Below are positions 1 to 12,711 of a stretch of DNA of 64,000 bases, one piece after another; positions within the stretch are counted from its first letter, which is position 1, and each line of letters starts with the position of its first letter. This stretch comes from Billgrantia gudaonensis (lineage in GTDB: Bacteria; Pseudomonadota; Gammaproteobacteria; Pseudomonadales; Halomonadaceae). The notes below the pieces were generated by a model. The model had not been told where the DNA came from, did no database searches, and saw nothing but the letters and a program-made list of their open reading frames with translations. The DNA is taken from assembly GCF_900100195.1 (NCBI RefSeq), contig NZ_FNES01000014.1:61617-125616 (forward strand), written 5' to 3'. Made by a program: the position numbers and the translations under genes.

Positions 1-799
1 GGTCGGCGCCGGCCATGATCCCCAGCTCGGCCGCCGCCACGCCGGTACCGCGATCATTGTGCGGGTGCAGGCTGACGATCAGGCTATCGCGATGCTTGAC
101 CTGGCGGCAGAACCACTCGATCTGATCGGCATAGTGGTTGGGCGTGGCGGCTTCGACGGTGGCCGGCAGGTTGACGATCATCGGTGCCTCGACGCTCGGC
201 GCAAAGGTATCCATTACCGCCTCGACGATCTCCACCGCGAAGTTCAACTCGGTGGTGGAGAACAGCTCGGGCGAGTACTGGAAAGTCCAGTTGGTTTCCG
301 GCGCGGCTTCCATGCGCTTGCGGATCTGCTCGGTGGCCTCCACGGCAATCTGCACGCACTCATCCTTGTCGACGTTGAACACCACCCGGCGGAACACCGG
401 GTCGGTGGCGTTGTAGACGTGCACGATGGCGTTCTTGGCACCCTCGAGCGCCTCGAAGGTACGATCGATCAGATGCTCGCGCGCCTGGGTCAGTACCTGG
501 ATGCTGACGTCATCGGGAACCCTGTCCTGCTCGATCAACGAGCGCACGAAGTCGAAGTCGGTCTGCGATGCCGAGGGAAAGCCCACCTCGATCTGCTTGA
601 AGCCGATCTTCACCAGCAGGTCGAAGAAGCGCTGCTTGCGCTCGAGATCCATGGGGTCGATCAGCGCCTGGTTGCCATCGCGCAGGTCGACGCTGCACCA
701 CTGCGGGGGCGTCTCGAGGCGTCGATTGGGCCATTGGCGGTCGGGCAGATCGACGGCAACGAAGGGGCGGTACTTGTCGGCAGGGTTATCGAGCATCAT
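1..799 (-). CDS. leuA: 2-isopropylmalate synthase, partial (3' part beyond window)
   Basis: Catalyses acetyl-CoA plus 2-ketoisovalerate to 2-isopropylmalate, the first committed step of leucine synthesis. About 266 N-terminal residues of a roughly 560-residue type-2 LeuA are visible. The N-terminus ([13 protein letters not shown]) and the catalytic-loop motif RDGNQ near residues 40-44 match the long LeuA form, and the metal-binding LHPHNDRG stretch lies near the truncated edge. Two adjacent ATGs (799, 796) are possible starts, with GGGAGA upstream. The gene is preceded by a putative leucine leader peptide and a strong hairpin, suggesting attenuation control. Confidence 0.95.
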   Translation of the reverse strand, partial: MMLDNPADKYRPFVAVDLPDRQWPNRRLETPPQWCSVDLRDGNQALIDPMDLERKQRFFDLLVKIGFKQIEVGFPSASQTDFDFVRSLIEQDRVPDDVSIQVLTQAREHLIDRTFEALEGAKNAIVHVYNATDPVFRRVVFNVDKDECVQIAVEATEQIRKRMEAAPETNWTFQYSPELFSTTELNFAVEIVEAVMDTFAPSVEAPMIVNLPATVEAATPNHYADQIEWFCRQVKHRDSLIVSLHPHNDRGTGVAAAELGIMAGAD

Positions 800-845
800 G
801 GCGGCGGTCTCCCGGAACGCGAGTCGAGGGGGAATGGTCGGAAAC

Positions 846-884
846 GACTTCGCCCCGCCAGGCTTGGCCAGGCGGGGCGAAGTC
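846..884 (-). terminator. Candidate attenuator hairpin upstream of leuA
   Basis: A perfect 14-bp inverted repeat (GACTTCGCCCCGCC and its complement) with an 11-nt loop lies between the putative leader peptide and leuA. The U-tract after it on the minus strand is weak (GTTTCC), so efficient intrinsic termination is uncertain. Position and strength fit an attenuator; no antiterminator partner was worked out. Confidence 0.5.
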
Positions 885-1032
885 GATGTCGGCATTGTTG
901 CCCGCTACACGGCGCACGACAGGCGCAGTGACGAAAGCGGAATGGGACATGGGGTGATCGGTGCTGGCAGACATGGTACGACCTCGATGAAACCTGGACA
1001 GTGGGCAATGCGGTACGCATCGCCCGGCGCGC

Positions 1033-1089
1033 TCAGCGGCGGGCTAGTAGTCGTAGGTTTAGATCGAGGCGGTACGTTGTCTGGTTCAT
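1033..1089 (-). CDS. Putative leucine leader peptide of leuA
   Basis: An 18-codon ORF, MNQTTYRLDLNLRLLARR, sits upstream of leuA and the attenuator hairpin. Five of 18 codons are leucine and four of those are CTA, a codon this GC-rich genome hardly uses, including a CTA CTA pair. That is the expected design of a ribosome-stalling leader for leucine attenuation. No clear Shine-Dalgarno is seen; the nearby promoter would start the transcript close to the ATG. The role is inferred from codon content and position. Confidence 0.6.
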   Translation of the reverse strand: MNQTTYRLDLNLRLLARR

Positions 1090-1095
1090 GTCTCT

Positions 1096-1124
1096 AGAGA
1101 ATCAGCCCTGGCGAGATTTGTCAA
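1096..1124 (-). promoter_or_regulatory. Candidate sigma70 promoter for the leu leader and leuA
   Basis: A perfect -35 hexamer TTGACA reads on the minus strand at 1124-1119, inside the 3' end of the ion-channel gene. The hexamer 17 bp downstream (TTCTCT, 1101-1096) is a poor -10. Initiation would fall near 1089, at the leader ATG, so the leader might be nearly leaderless. Confidence 0.45.
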
Positions 1125-1962
1125 CTCCAGACGGGCCTTCACGCGAGGCGAGCGACGCCTCAATGCGGTCGAGCTGGCCGCGCAGCGAGCGCACGTCGTC
1201 CCGCAGCCCGTGCAGCTCGGCAGCCTCTCCCTCACCGCTCTCCAGTTCGATCGCCAGGTTCTCCTTCTGCATCACGTCGAGCACGATGCCGATCATCATG
1301 TTCAGAAAGATGAAAGCCGTCAGAAAGATGAAGGTGAGGTAGTAGATCCAGCTCCAGGCGTAGACCTCCTGAGTGGCGTACATGACGTCCGTCCAGTCCT
1401 CGAAGGTGGCGATGCGAAACAGGGTGAGCATGGAAATCGAGATGTTGCCCCACAGGAATTCATCGACATCCGAGAACAGGAAACTGCCGATGGCACCGTA
1501 GATGTAGAAGATGATGAACATCAGCAGCGCCACGTAGCCCATGCGCGGGATCGACTTGAACAGCGCCGCGATCAGCATCCGCAGTTCGGGAATCATCGAC
1601 ACCAGACGCAGTACCCGGAAAATGCGCAGCAGCCGCGCCAGCAGCACCATCTCGGAATCGTCCATGGGGATCAGGCTGGCCGTGACGATCAGGAAGTCGA
1701 AGACGTTCCAGCCCCGGCGGAAGAAATCGCGCAAGCGCGGCTCCGCCGCCATGCGGATGAGGATCTCCACCAGAAAGAATACGGTGATCGCCACGTCCAG
1801 CATCAGCAGCCACTGCTGGAAGGGACCGACTTCATCTTCGTAGGTCTTGGCACCGATCAGCAGTGCCGAAACGACGATGATGCCGATCACCGTCAACTCG
1901 AAGAGCTTGTTCGAGCGCAGCCGCTCGAAGCGCTCGCGCCAAGTGACGAAAGAGGTACTCAT
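1102..1962 (-). CDS. Single-domain voltage-gated cation channel (BacNav/ion transporter family)
   Basis: A 286-aa inner-membrane protein with the six-segment architecture of bacterial NaChBac-type channels, expected to work as a homotetramer. S1 spans roughly residues 23-38. S4 carries four arginines at three-residue spacing (R110, R113, R116, R119). The pore filter is TFEDWTD at 186-192, S6 is rich in Phe/Ile/Met, and the C-terminal tail looks like a coiled coil. The filter has E188, D189 and D192, more acidic than the TLESW type of Na-selective members. The start at 1962 (MSTSFVTW) is chosen over the longer frame because upstream residues lack family character. Ion preference is inferred. 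Confidence 0.88.
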   Translation of the reverse strand: MSTSFVTWRERFERLRSNKLFELTVIGIIVVSALLIGAKTYEDEVGPFQQWLLMLDVAITVFFLVEILIRMAAEPRLRDFFRRGWNVFDFLIVTASLIPMDDSEMVLLARLLRIFRVLRLVSMIPELRMLIAALFKSIPRMGYVALLMFIIFYIYGAIGSFLFSDVDEFLWGNISISMLTLFRIATFEDWTDVMYATQEVYAWSWIYYLTFIFLTAFIFLNMMIGIVLDVMQKENLAIELESGEGEAAELHGLRDDVRSLRGQLDRIEASLASREGPSGVDKSRQG

Positions 1963-2239
1963 GGATGCGACAGTCTCACAGCGGGCGTGTATCCGAGGGT
2001 CGAATGGCGCCGCCGGCGCACGAAAACGATGCCACGCCGATGCGGCAGAAAACGGCGCGATAGTAGCATGCATGGGCGCCGCACGAACCCTCACCCCGGT
2101 TGGCGGGCGCCCCGGGAGACTCATGGATCGAATGGCATGGCCGACGGGCCGGATGACGAGCGAGAGAAGAGAAAAGCCGTTCGGATGATGCGAGAAGGAG
2201 AGACGACCATCCCTGGTCGATCATGACTCTGGTGGCCGG

Positions 2240-2353
2240 TCAGCCCATGAAGGCGACGATGGCCTCGTGAGCGGCCTGCTGAGCCTGGGCATGCGAAACC
2301 CAGTGACTGAAGATCTCATGATCCGGGTCGATGGCGTGCTGATGAATTGACAT
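2240..2353 (-). CDS. Small 37-aa protein of unknown function
   Basis: A 37-codon ORF starts MSIHQHAIDPDHEIFSHW and ends at TGA (2240). A good ribosome-binding site (GGGAG, 8-9 nt upstream) and lack of overlap with another gene support it. It is His- and Ala-rich with no membrane segment. The AT-rich region just upstream (about 2360-2500) could hold its promoter. Function unknown. Confidence 0.5.
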   Translation of the reverse strand: MSIHQHAIDPDHEIFSHWVSHAQAQQAAHEAIVAFMG

Positions 2354-2437
2354 GGGGTTTCTCCCGTTTTTTGACGAACCCCGATCATGCCCCAGCGCGA
2401 AGCAGGGCGCAAATTACCGAAACCGGATGCAAAAAAT

Positions 2438-2460
2438 CATGAAAAACCCTTTATTTCATG
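2438..2460. promoter_or_regulatory. Inverted repeat in AT-rich intergenic DNA
   Basis: CATGAAA and TTTCATG face each other across a 9-bp spacer in the AT-rich gap between the 37-aa gene and the TIGR02647 gene. It could be an operator for the leftward small gene; no specific regulator is implied. Confidence 0.3.
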
Positions 2461-2558
2461 ACATTGCATAACAAGAATCGACCTTCATCAAAGACTCGCC
2501 GGAGCACCGCCCCACTATCAGGCCTGACCTGAGTCACGCCCGAGGAGGCGAGCGACGA

Positions 2559-2819
2559 TCAGGTAGTGAGCTCGGGCGCTGTGAGGATGCGCAGCAGGTC
2601 CTGAGCGTGGCGAGCCGCATCCACACCCAGCGATGTCAGATAGCCGCCGTCGGCCTGGGTCAGCAGCCCCTTGGCGTGCAGCCGCACCGCTGCATCGACG
2701 GCCTCTGCCGGAGCACTGCCGGCATGCACCTTGAGGCCTTCCTGGGTGGTATCGAGATTGAACAGACAGAGCAGGTTGAGTTCGTCGAGCCGCTCGGGGG
2801 TGAAGCGCGCTTGGGTCAT
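2559..2819 (-). CDS. TIGR02647-family conserved protein
   Basis: An 86-aa protein (MTQARFTPERLDELNLLC...) matching the small gammaproteobacterial TIGR02647 family by its opening FTPERLDELNLL, the FNLDTTQEGLKVH block and the TQADGGYLTSLG block near the end. The family has no established biochemical role; a winged-helix-like fold is plausible. It lies leftward, about 65 bp downstream of serB, and may be cotranscribed with it. Confidence 0.8.
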   Translation of the reverse strand: MTQARFTPERLDELNLLCLFNLDTTQEGLKVHAGSAPAEAVDAAVRLHAKGLLTQADGGYLTSLGVDAARHAQDLLRILTAPELTT

Positions 2820-2884
2820 GGCGACCTCCGGATCGGGTGGGCTTCTCCGAAGGTACGCCAGATGCCCTGGCCACGCCAGCGCGG

Positions 2885-4117
2885 CTAGCTCTCGCCTTCC
2901 TCCAGATCCCCCTGACGGTAGCCCATCAAGTAGAGCACGGCATCGATGCCCAGCGTCGAGATCGACTGACGCGCTTGGCTGCGCACCAGCGGCTTGGCAC
3001 GGAAGGCGATGCCTAGCCCGGCGGCGGCAAGCATCTTGAGATCGTTGGCGCCGTCGCCAACCGCGATGGTCTGTTCCATGGCGAGCCCCTCGCGCTCGGC
3101 GATCTCGTGCAGCAGCTGCACCTTGCGCTCGGCATCCAGAATCGGCTCGGCCACCTCGCCGGTCACCTTGCCATTCTCGATGACCAGTTCGTTGGCGTGG
3201 ACCTCATCGAACCCGAGCCTTTCCTGCAGGTGACGGGCGAAATAGGTGAAACCGCCGGAGAGAATCGCCGTGCGGTAGCCCAATCGCTTGAGGTGATGCA
3301 TCAGTCGTTCGACGCCCTCCATCAGCGGCAGGTTCTCGGCGATCTCGGCCAACACCGATTCATCCAGCCCACGGAGCTTGGCCATGCGCTCACGGAAGCT
3401 TTGCTGGAAGTCGAGTTCGCCGCGCATGGCGCGCTCGGTGACCGCGGCCACTTCGTCGCCGACGCCATGCCGGCGCGCCAACTCGTCGATCACCTCGGTC
3501 TGGATCAGCGTGGAGTCCATGTCGAAGCAGACCAGGCGACGGTGGCGACGCCAGATGGAGTCCTCCTGGATGGCGATGTCGACACCGTGCATGGCGCCCA
3601 GAGCCAGCGCCTTCTCGCGCAGGGCGTCGAGGTCGACCTCCTCGCCGCGCAGCCAGCACTCCACGCAGGCGCCGCGCTGATGGGCATTCTCCTGGGCCAC
3701 GCCGCCGTCCAGCGGCTCACGACCCGAGAGGCGATGGATCAGCTCCACGGTGAGGCCATGACCGGCGGTGAGCGCACCGACCTCGGCCAGGATGCCCGCC
3801 GGCAGGTGCGGAGCGAGCAGGGTGAGGATCAGCCGCGGCTGGCCGGCCTGCACGCTCCAGCGCTGGTACTCCTCGGCGCTCACCTGAATGGCCTGGATAT
3901 CGAGCCCCAGCTCGTCTCCCGTCGCGGCCAGCGCAGCTTCCAGGTCACTGTCGTGATCGAGTCCCACCAGCGCTTCCAGCGACATCATGCCGAAGGTCAC
4001 GCTCTGGTTGATGTCGAGCAGCCTCGCGCCGCTGCGCGCCATGGCCTGGCCCAGGCCGGCCAGTTGGCCGGGTCGTGCCGCGCCGGTGGCGCGAATCAGC
4101 AGTCGTCGTGTCATCAT
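2885..4117 (-). CDS. serB: Phosphoserine phosphatase
   Basis: Dephosphorylates O-phosphoserine to serine, the last step of serine synthesis, in the cytosol. The 410-aa protein has an N-terminal ACT-like regulatory region (about 1-180) and a C-terminal HAD domain. The HAD nucleophile motif FDMDST is at about residues 198-203, SGGF in the middle and GDGANDL near residue 350. Length and two-domain form match the long SerB of pseudomonads and relatives. Two tandem ATGs (4117, 4114) are possible starts. The upstream gap to parC holds a heptamer repeat tract that could affect expression. Confidence 0.95.
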   Translation of the reverse strand: MMTRRLLIRATGAARPGQLAGLGQAMARSGARLLDINQSVTFGMMSLEALVGLDHDSDLEAALAATGDELGLDIQAIQVSAEEYQRWSVQAGQPRLILTLLAPHLPAGILAEVGALTAGHGLTVELIHRLSGREPLDGGVAQENAHQRGACVECWLRGEEVDLDALREKALALGAMHGVDIAIQEDSIWRRHRRLVCFDMDSTLIQTEVIDELARRHGVGDEVAAVTERAMRGELDFQQSFRERMAKLRGLDESVLAEIAENLPLMEGVERLMHHLKRLGYRTAILSGGFTYFARHLQERLGFDEVHANELVIENGKVTGEVAEPILDAERKVQLLHEIAEREGLAMEQTIAVGDGANDLKMLAAAGLGIAFRAKPLVRSQARQSISTLGIDAVLYLMGYRQGDLEEGES

Positions 4118-4142
4118 TGCCTCATTTCATGAGTCGCCACGA

Positions 4143-4175
4143 GATTCGGGCTGCGGGCCACGAGCAGCCCGAATC
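4143..4175. repeat. 12-bp inverted repeat next to the heptamer tract
   Basis: GATTCGGGCTGC and GCAGCCCGAATC pair with a 9-nt loop. The right arm runs into the CCCGAAT tandem repeat. On the minus strand it lies downstream of parC and upstream of serB, so it may act as a hairpin or terminator, though there is no U-tract. Confidence 0.6.
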
Positions 4176-4230
4176 CCGAATCCCGAATCCCGAATCCCGA
4201 ATCCCGAATCCCGAATCCCGAATCCCGAAT
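4168..4230. repeat. Nine tandem copies of the heptamer CCCGAAT
   Basis: Exactly nine perfect 7-bp units fill 63 bp of the 114-bp parC-serB spacer, ending just before the parC stop codon. Perfect short tandem repeats of this length are prone to slipped-strand changes. Because the unit is 7 bp in an intergenic spacer, copy changes would alter spacing rather than reading frame. Confidence 0.95.
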
Positions 4231-4231
4231 C

Positions 4232-6484
4232 TCAAGAGTCTACCTCGAGTCGGTCGACTTTCTGCAGACCACGGGGCAGCTTGCTACCGCGCCGGCCGCG
4301 CTCGCCACGATAGTAGTCCAGATCGCCGGCCTTGAGGGTCAGATGGCGCTTGCCGGCATGCACCACCAGACTCGCACCGGCCGGCAGCACCACCAGGTCG
4401 CGCACGAACTCCTCGCGCCGCGCCGCTCGAGCCCCGGGGATGTCGATCATCTTGTTGCCCTTGCCCTTGGCCATCTCCGGCAACTGCTCGAGCGGGAAGA
4501 CCAGCAACCGACCCTCGTTGGAGACCGCCGCCACGCTGACGCCTTCGCCCTCGGGGATCGCCTGGGGCGGCAGCACGTTGCAGCCCTTCGGCACGCTGAG
4601 CACTGCCTTGCCCGACTTGTTCTTGCCGGTGAGTTCCCCGAGACGCGCCACGAAGCCGTAACCGCCATCCGAAGCCAGCAGATAGCGGGTCTCGGGTGGC
4701 GAGAGCATCACCCCGGTCATGTGGGCACCGGCCACCACGTTGGCGCGCCCGGTGACCGGCTCGCCCTGGCTGCGCGCACTGGGCAGGTTGTGGGCCTGCA
4801 AGGTATAGGCGCGGCCGGTATCGTCCAGCAGCACCAGCGGCTGGTTGGTCTTGCCGCGAGCCGCGAGATGGAAACGGTCGCCGGCCTTGTAAGAGAGCCC
4901 TGCCGGGTCGATCTCGTGCCCCTTGGCGCTGCGAATCCAGCCCTTCTCGGAGAGCACCACGGTAATGGGGTCGGCACCGAGCAGCTCGACCTCGGAAAGC
5001 GCGCGCGCCTCCTCGCGCTCGACCAGCGGCGCACGCCGTGCATCGCCGTATTCCTCGGCGGCGGCGCGCAGCTCCTTCTCGATCAGGTCGGTGAGCTTGG
5101 CCTCGCTGCCGAGCAAGGCCTTCAGCCGCTTGCGTTCGGCCTCAAGAGCGTCCTGCTCACCGCGGATCTTCATCTCCTCGAGCTTGGCGAGGTGGCGCAA
5201 GCGCAGCTCGAGGATCGCCTCGGCCTGGCGGTCGGAGAGCCCGAAGGTGGCCATCAGCGCGGCCTTGGGTTCGTCCTCCTCGCGGATGATGCGGATCACC
5301 TCGTCGATGTTGAGGTAGGCGGCGAGCAGCCCTTCGAGGATGTGCAGGCGATCCTCGACCTTGCCCAGGCGGTGCTCCAGGCGGCGGCGTACCGTGGTGC
5401 GGCGGAAGGAGAGCCACTCACCGAGCATGTCCGGCAGCGGCATCACCCGCGGCCGGCCGTCGAGGCCGATGACGTTCAGGTTGACGCGAATGTTCTTCTC
5501 GAGGTCGGTGGTGGCGAACAGGTGCGCCATCAGTGCCTCGATGTCGACCCGGTTGGAGCGCGGTTCGATCACCAACCGGGTGGGGTCCTCGTGCGTCGAC
5601 TCATCGCGCAGGTCCGCCACCATGGGCAGCTTCTTGGCCTGCATCTGGGCGGCGATCTGCTCGAGCACCTTGGCCCCGCTCACCTGGTAGGGCAGCGCGG
5701 TGATCACCACGTTGCCCTCTTCGAGGCCGTAGCGGGCGCGCAGCTTCACCGAGCCGCGACCGCTCTCGTAGACCTTGCGCAGGTCCGCGCGCGAGGTGAT
5801 GATCTCCGCGGCCGTGGGGAAATCCGGTGCCGGCAGGAATTCCACGAGATCGGCGGTGGTGGCCTCGGGGTGGCGCAGCAGGTGGCAGGTCGCCTCGACC
5901 ACCTCGCCCACGTTGTGAGGCGGAATGTCGGTGGCCATGCCCACGGCGATGCCGGTACCGCCGTTGAGCAGCACGTGAGGCAGCCGTGCCGGCAACACCA
6001 CCGGCTCGTTCATGGTGCCGTCGAAGTTGGGGGTCCAGTCGACGGTGCCCTGGCCGAGTTCGCTGAGCAGCACCTCGCTGAACTTGGAAAGCCGCGCCTC
6101 GGTGTAGCGCATCGCCGCGAACGACTTGGGATCGTCGGGGCTGCCCCAGTTGCCCTGGCCGTCCACCAGCGGGTAGCGATACGAGAACGGCTGGGCCATC
6201 AGCACCATCGCCTCGTAGCAGGCGCTGTCGCCGTGGGGGTGGAACTTGCCCAGCACGTCGCCGACGGTACGCGCCGACTTCTTGTACTTGGCGTTGGCGT
6301 TCAGCGCCAGCTCGCGCATGGCGTAGACGATACGGCGCTGGACCGGTTTCATGCCGTCGCCGATGTGCGGCAAAGCCCGGTCGAGGATGACGTACATCGA
6401 GTAGTCGAGGTACGCCTTCTCGGTGTATTCGCGCAGCGAGAGACGCTCGACGTCGCCCTCCGCGACTTGGATATCCATGGTCAT
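4232..6484 (-). CDS. parC: DNA topoisomerase IV subunit A
   Basis: DNA breakage-reunion subunit of topoisomerase IV, which decatenates daughter chromosomes with ParE. The 750-aa protein has the winged-helix/tower catalytic core followed by a C-terminal beta-pinwheel-like region. The catalytic tyrosine is in AMRYTEARL (Y127). The quinolone region [12 protein letters not shown] keeps the Ser and Glu corresponding to E. coli S80 and E84, so no classical resistance change is visible. It lies downstream of parE in the same direction, separated by 159 bp of heptad-repeat-containing DNA. Start at 6484 (MTMDIQ) or 6478. Confidence 0.96.
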   Translation of the reverse strand: MTMDIQVAEGDVERLSLREYTEKAYLDYSMYVILDRALPHIGDGMKPVQRRIVYAMRELALNANAKYKKSARTVGDVLGKFHPHGDSACYEAMVLMAQPFSYRYPLVDGQGNWGSPDDPKSFAAMRYTEARLSKFSEVLLSELGQGTVDWTPNFDGTMNEPVVLPARLPHVLLNGGTGIAVGMATDIPPHNVGEVVEATCHLLRHPEATTADLVEFLPAPDFPTAAEIITSRADLRKVYESGRGSVKLRARYGLEEGNVVITALPYQVSGAKVLEQIAAQMQAKKLPMVADLRDESTHEDPTRLVIEPRSNRVDIEALMAHLFATTDLEKNIRVNLNVIGLDGRPRVMPLPDMLGEWLSFRRTTVRRRLEHRLGKVEDRLHILEGLLAAYLNIDEVIRIIREEDEPKAALMATFGLSDRQAEAILELRLRHLAKLEEMKIRGEQDALEAERKRLKALLGSEAKLTDLIEKELRAAAEEYGDARRAPLVEREEARALSEVELLGADPITVVLSEKGWIRSAKGHEIDPAGLSYKAGDRFHLAARGKTNQPLVLLDDTGRAYTLQAHNLPSARSQGEPVTGRANVVAGAHMTGVMLSPPETRYLLASDGGYGFVARLGELTGKNKSGKAVLSVPKGCNVLPPQAIPEGEGVSVAAVSNEGRLLVFPLEQLPEMAKGKGNKMIDIPGARAARREEFVRDLVVLPAGASLVVHAGKRHLTLKAGDLDYYRGERGRRGSKLPRGLQKVDRLEVDS

Positions 6485-6550
6485 AGCACGGTGGCCTTGT
6501 TCACACTTGTGGAGTCATTGAGGACTGCGCCCCCTTCAACTGCTGTGATG

Positions 6551-6580
6551 AGCTGTAAGCTTTAAGCCGTAAGCTGTAAG
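6551..6580. repeat. Heptad repeat block (CTTANRG units), left arm
   Basis: Read on the minus strand this is four CTTA-x-x-G heptamers (CTTACAG, CTTACGG, CTTAAAG, CTTACAG) plus CT. It faces a matching block at 6604-6633, making a large inverted repeat in the parE-parC spacer. The same units recur around the cysN-cysD spacer. Confidence 0.85.
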
Positions 6581-6603
6581 AAAAACCTGTGCTCATGGGG
6601 TTA

Positions 6604-6633
6604 CTTACAGCTTAAAGCTTACGGCTTACAGCT
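6604..6633. repeat. Heptad repeat block (CTTANRG units), right arm
   Basis: The plus strand carries CTTACAG, CTTAAAG, CTTACGG, CTTACAG plus CT. It has the same units as the complement of 6551-6580 but with the two middle heptamers swapped, so the inverted repeat has a 23-bp loop and is nearly perfect. Confidence 0.85.
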
Positions 6634-6643
6634 CCCCGAAGGG

Positions 6644-10860
<4,217 letters not shown>

Positions 10861-10942
10861 TCGCTCCTCCTCGAAACCGGCGGATGCAGCGGCAAGGCGG
10901 CACGCGTAGAATGGCGCCCGTTCCCGCTTTCGTGGCTCGATC

Positions 10943-11710
10943 ATGAGTGATGCATCTTACCGTGACGCCATCTATTCGACACCCCTCGACCGGACGGCGC
11001 GCTTTTCCTTCGACGAACGCGTGGTGGCCTGCTTTCCCGACATGATCCGCCGCTCGGTACCCGGCTACGGGCAGATACTCGGCATGCTCGGTCTGATCGC
11101 ACGCCGTCATCTGCGCCACGGCGCCCACGTCTACGACCTGGGTTGCTCGCTGGGAGCCGGCGGCCTGGCGCTGGCCGGCAGCCTCGCTCCCGACGCCTTT
11201 CGCTATACCGGCGTCGATCTCTCCCCGGCCATGGTCGCGCGCGCCCGGGAAATACTGGCCACCGAGTGCCCCGAATACGCCATGGAGATCGTCGAGGGCG
11301 ATATTCGCCGCCTCGACTATCGCCCCGCGGGGATGATCCTGCTCAACTTCACCCTGCAGTTCCTCGAGCCCTCGGAGCGCGACGCCGTGCTCGTCGCGCT
11401 CTACGAGGCACTGGAGCCCGGGGGCGTACTGGTGCTTTCCGAGAAGATCGTCGACCCCGACGAAGCCGACAACGCCTGGCGAGTGGAGCGTTACCACGAC
11501 TTCAAGCGCGCCAACGGCTACAGCGAGCTGGAGATCAGCCAGAAGCGCACGGCCCTGGAGAACGTGCTGGTGCCCGACACCCTCGACACGCATCACGCAC
11601 GGCTGGCCCGCAGCGGTTTCACCCGCTCGCTGACCTGGTTCCAGTATCTCAATTTCGCCTCGCTGGTCGCCTTCAAGGAGCCCGGCATCGCGCGAGCGGA
11701 GGCCGAATGA
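10943..11710 (+). CDS. cmoA: Carboxy-S-adenosyl-L-methionine synthase
   Basis: Makes carboxy-SAM from SAM and prephenate, the donor used by CmoB for cmo5U at tRNA wobble position 34. The 255-aa class-I methyltransferase fold has the SAM-binding motif VYDLGCSLGAG near residue 65 and the family-typical N-terminus RDAIYSTPLDRTARFSFDERV. Divergent from pgi. It overlaps cmoB by 4 bp (ATGA), the usual translational coupling of this pair. Confidence 0.95.
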   Translation: MSDASYRDAIYSTPLDRTARFSFDERVVACFPDMIRRSVPGYGQILGMLGLIARRHLRHGAHVYDLGCSLGAGGLALAGSLAPDAFRYTGVDLSPAMVARAREILATECPEYAMEIVEGDIRRLDYRPAGMILLNFTLQFLEPSERDAVLVALYEALEPGGVLVLSEKIVDPDEADNAWRVERYHDFKRANGYSELEISQKRTALENVLVPDTLDTHHARLARSGFTRSLTWFQYLNFASLVAFKEPGIARAEAE

Positions 11711-12705
11711 GTCGACGCAGTCCGTTTCCGCACCGCTCGCTCTACCACGCCTTCGTCGACCAGGGCCTCGACCGCTGGCTGGCACGGCTCCCCGAGCAGC
11801 TCGCCGCCGGGCTCGACCGCCAACGCTACGGCGACCTGCCCGCCTGGGAAAAGGCCGTGGCCAAGCTGCCCCCCCTGCCCGCCGCCCGCCGGGTGAATCT
11901 CGACGCCGATACCGTCTCGGTCGCGTGCGAACTCACCGACGGCCGGCGCCGCCAGTGCGAGAACCTGCTCAAAAAACTCATGCCCTGGCGCAAGGGGCCC
12001 TACTCGCTTGCCGGCATTCACATCGATACCGAATGGCGCTCCGACTGGAAGTGGCAGCGCGTCGCGCCGCACCTGGCACCGCTGGCCGGCCGCCGCGTGC
12101 TCGACGTGGGCGGCGGCAACGGTTACCACGCCTGGCGCATGGCGGGTCAAGGCGCCGCCTTCGTACTGGTGATCGATCCCTCGCCGCGCTTCTTCTACCA
12201 GTTCCAGGCGCTGCGCCACTTCGTCGGCGACGCCGACGATGGGCGCACGCACTTCCTGCCGGTGGGCATCGAGGATGTGCCGGAACGGCTCGCCTTTTTC
12301 GACACGGTCTTCTCCATGGGCGTGCTCTACCACCGCCCCTCGCCACTGGAGCACCTCACGCAGCTCAAGGAAGCGCTGCAACCCGGTGGCGAACTCGTGC
12401 TGGAAACCCTGGTCGTGGCGGGCGACGAAACGACCGTGCTGCTGCCCGGCAGCCGCTACGCCGCCATGCCCAACGTCTACTTCCTGCCCTCCTCCGCTGC
12501 GCTGTGCCGCTGGCTCGAGCGCTGCGGTTTCGACAACGTGCGGGTGATCGACGAGGCAGCGACCACCACCGAGGAACAGCGCGCCACCGAGTGGATGACC
12601 TTCCAGTCGCTGGCCGACTTCCTCGACCCGGGCGACCCGACGAAGACCCGTGAAGGCTACCCCGCGCCGCGCCGTGCCGTGGTGATGGCCAATCGGCCGC
12701 GGTGA
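11707..12705 (+). CDS. cmoB: tRNA U34 carboxymethyltransferase
   Basis: Transfers the carboxymethyl group from carboxy-SAM to 5-hydroxyuridine 34 to give cmo5U in tRNA. The 332-aa protein (MSRRSPFPHRSLYH...) has the conserved RRQCENLLKKLMPWRKGPYSL block, the HIDTEWRSDWKW motif and the SAM site VLDVGGGNGYHAWRM. The start at 11707 overlaps the cmoA stop; the frame is open further upstream but that region is cmoA in another frame. Confidence 0.95.
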   Translation: MSRRSPFPHRSLYHAFVDQGLDRWLARLPEQLAAGLDRQRYGDLPAWEKAVAKLPPLPAARRVNLDADTVSVACELTDGRRRQCENLLKKLMPWRKGPYSLAGIHIDTEWRSDWKWQRVAPHLAPLAGRRVLDVGGGNGYHAWRMAGQGAAFVLVIDPSPRFFYQFQALRHFVGDADDGRTHFLPVGIEDVPERLAFFDTVFSMGVLYHRPSPLEHLTQLKEALQPGGELVLETLVVAGDETTVLLPGSRYAAMPNVYFLPSSAALCRWLERCGFDNVRVIDEAATTTEEQRATEWMTFQSLADFLDPGDPTKTREGYPAPRRAVVMANRPR

Positions 12706-12711
12706 GATCGC

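Noticed and set aside
786..974. 62-codon minus-strand ORF considered as the leuA leader peptide
   Set aside because: It has no leucine run and reads through the hairpin; the CTA-rich ORF at 1033-1089 is a better leader.
2221..2412. 63-codon minus-strand ORF covering the 37-aa gene
   Set aside because: Different frame from the ORF that has the ribosome-binding site; composition is Arg/Ser/Pro-rich shadow type.
4343..6565. 740-codon open frame on the plus strand opposite parC
   Set aside because: It is the complement of parC in GC-rich DNA; its translation is low-complexity (His/Gln/Arg/Leu) with no family features, while parC is unmistakable.
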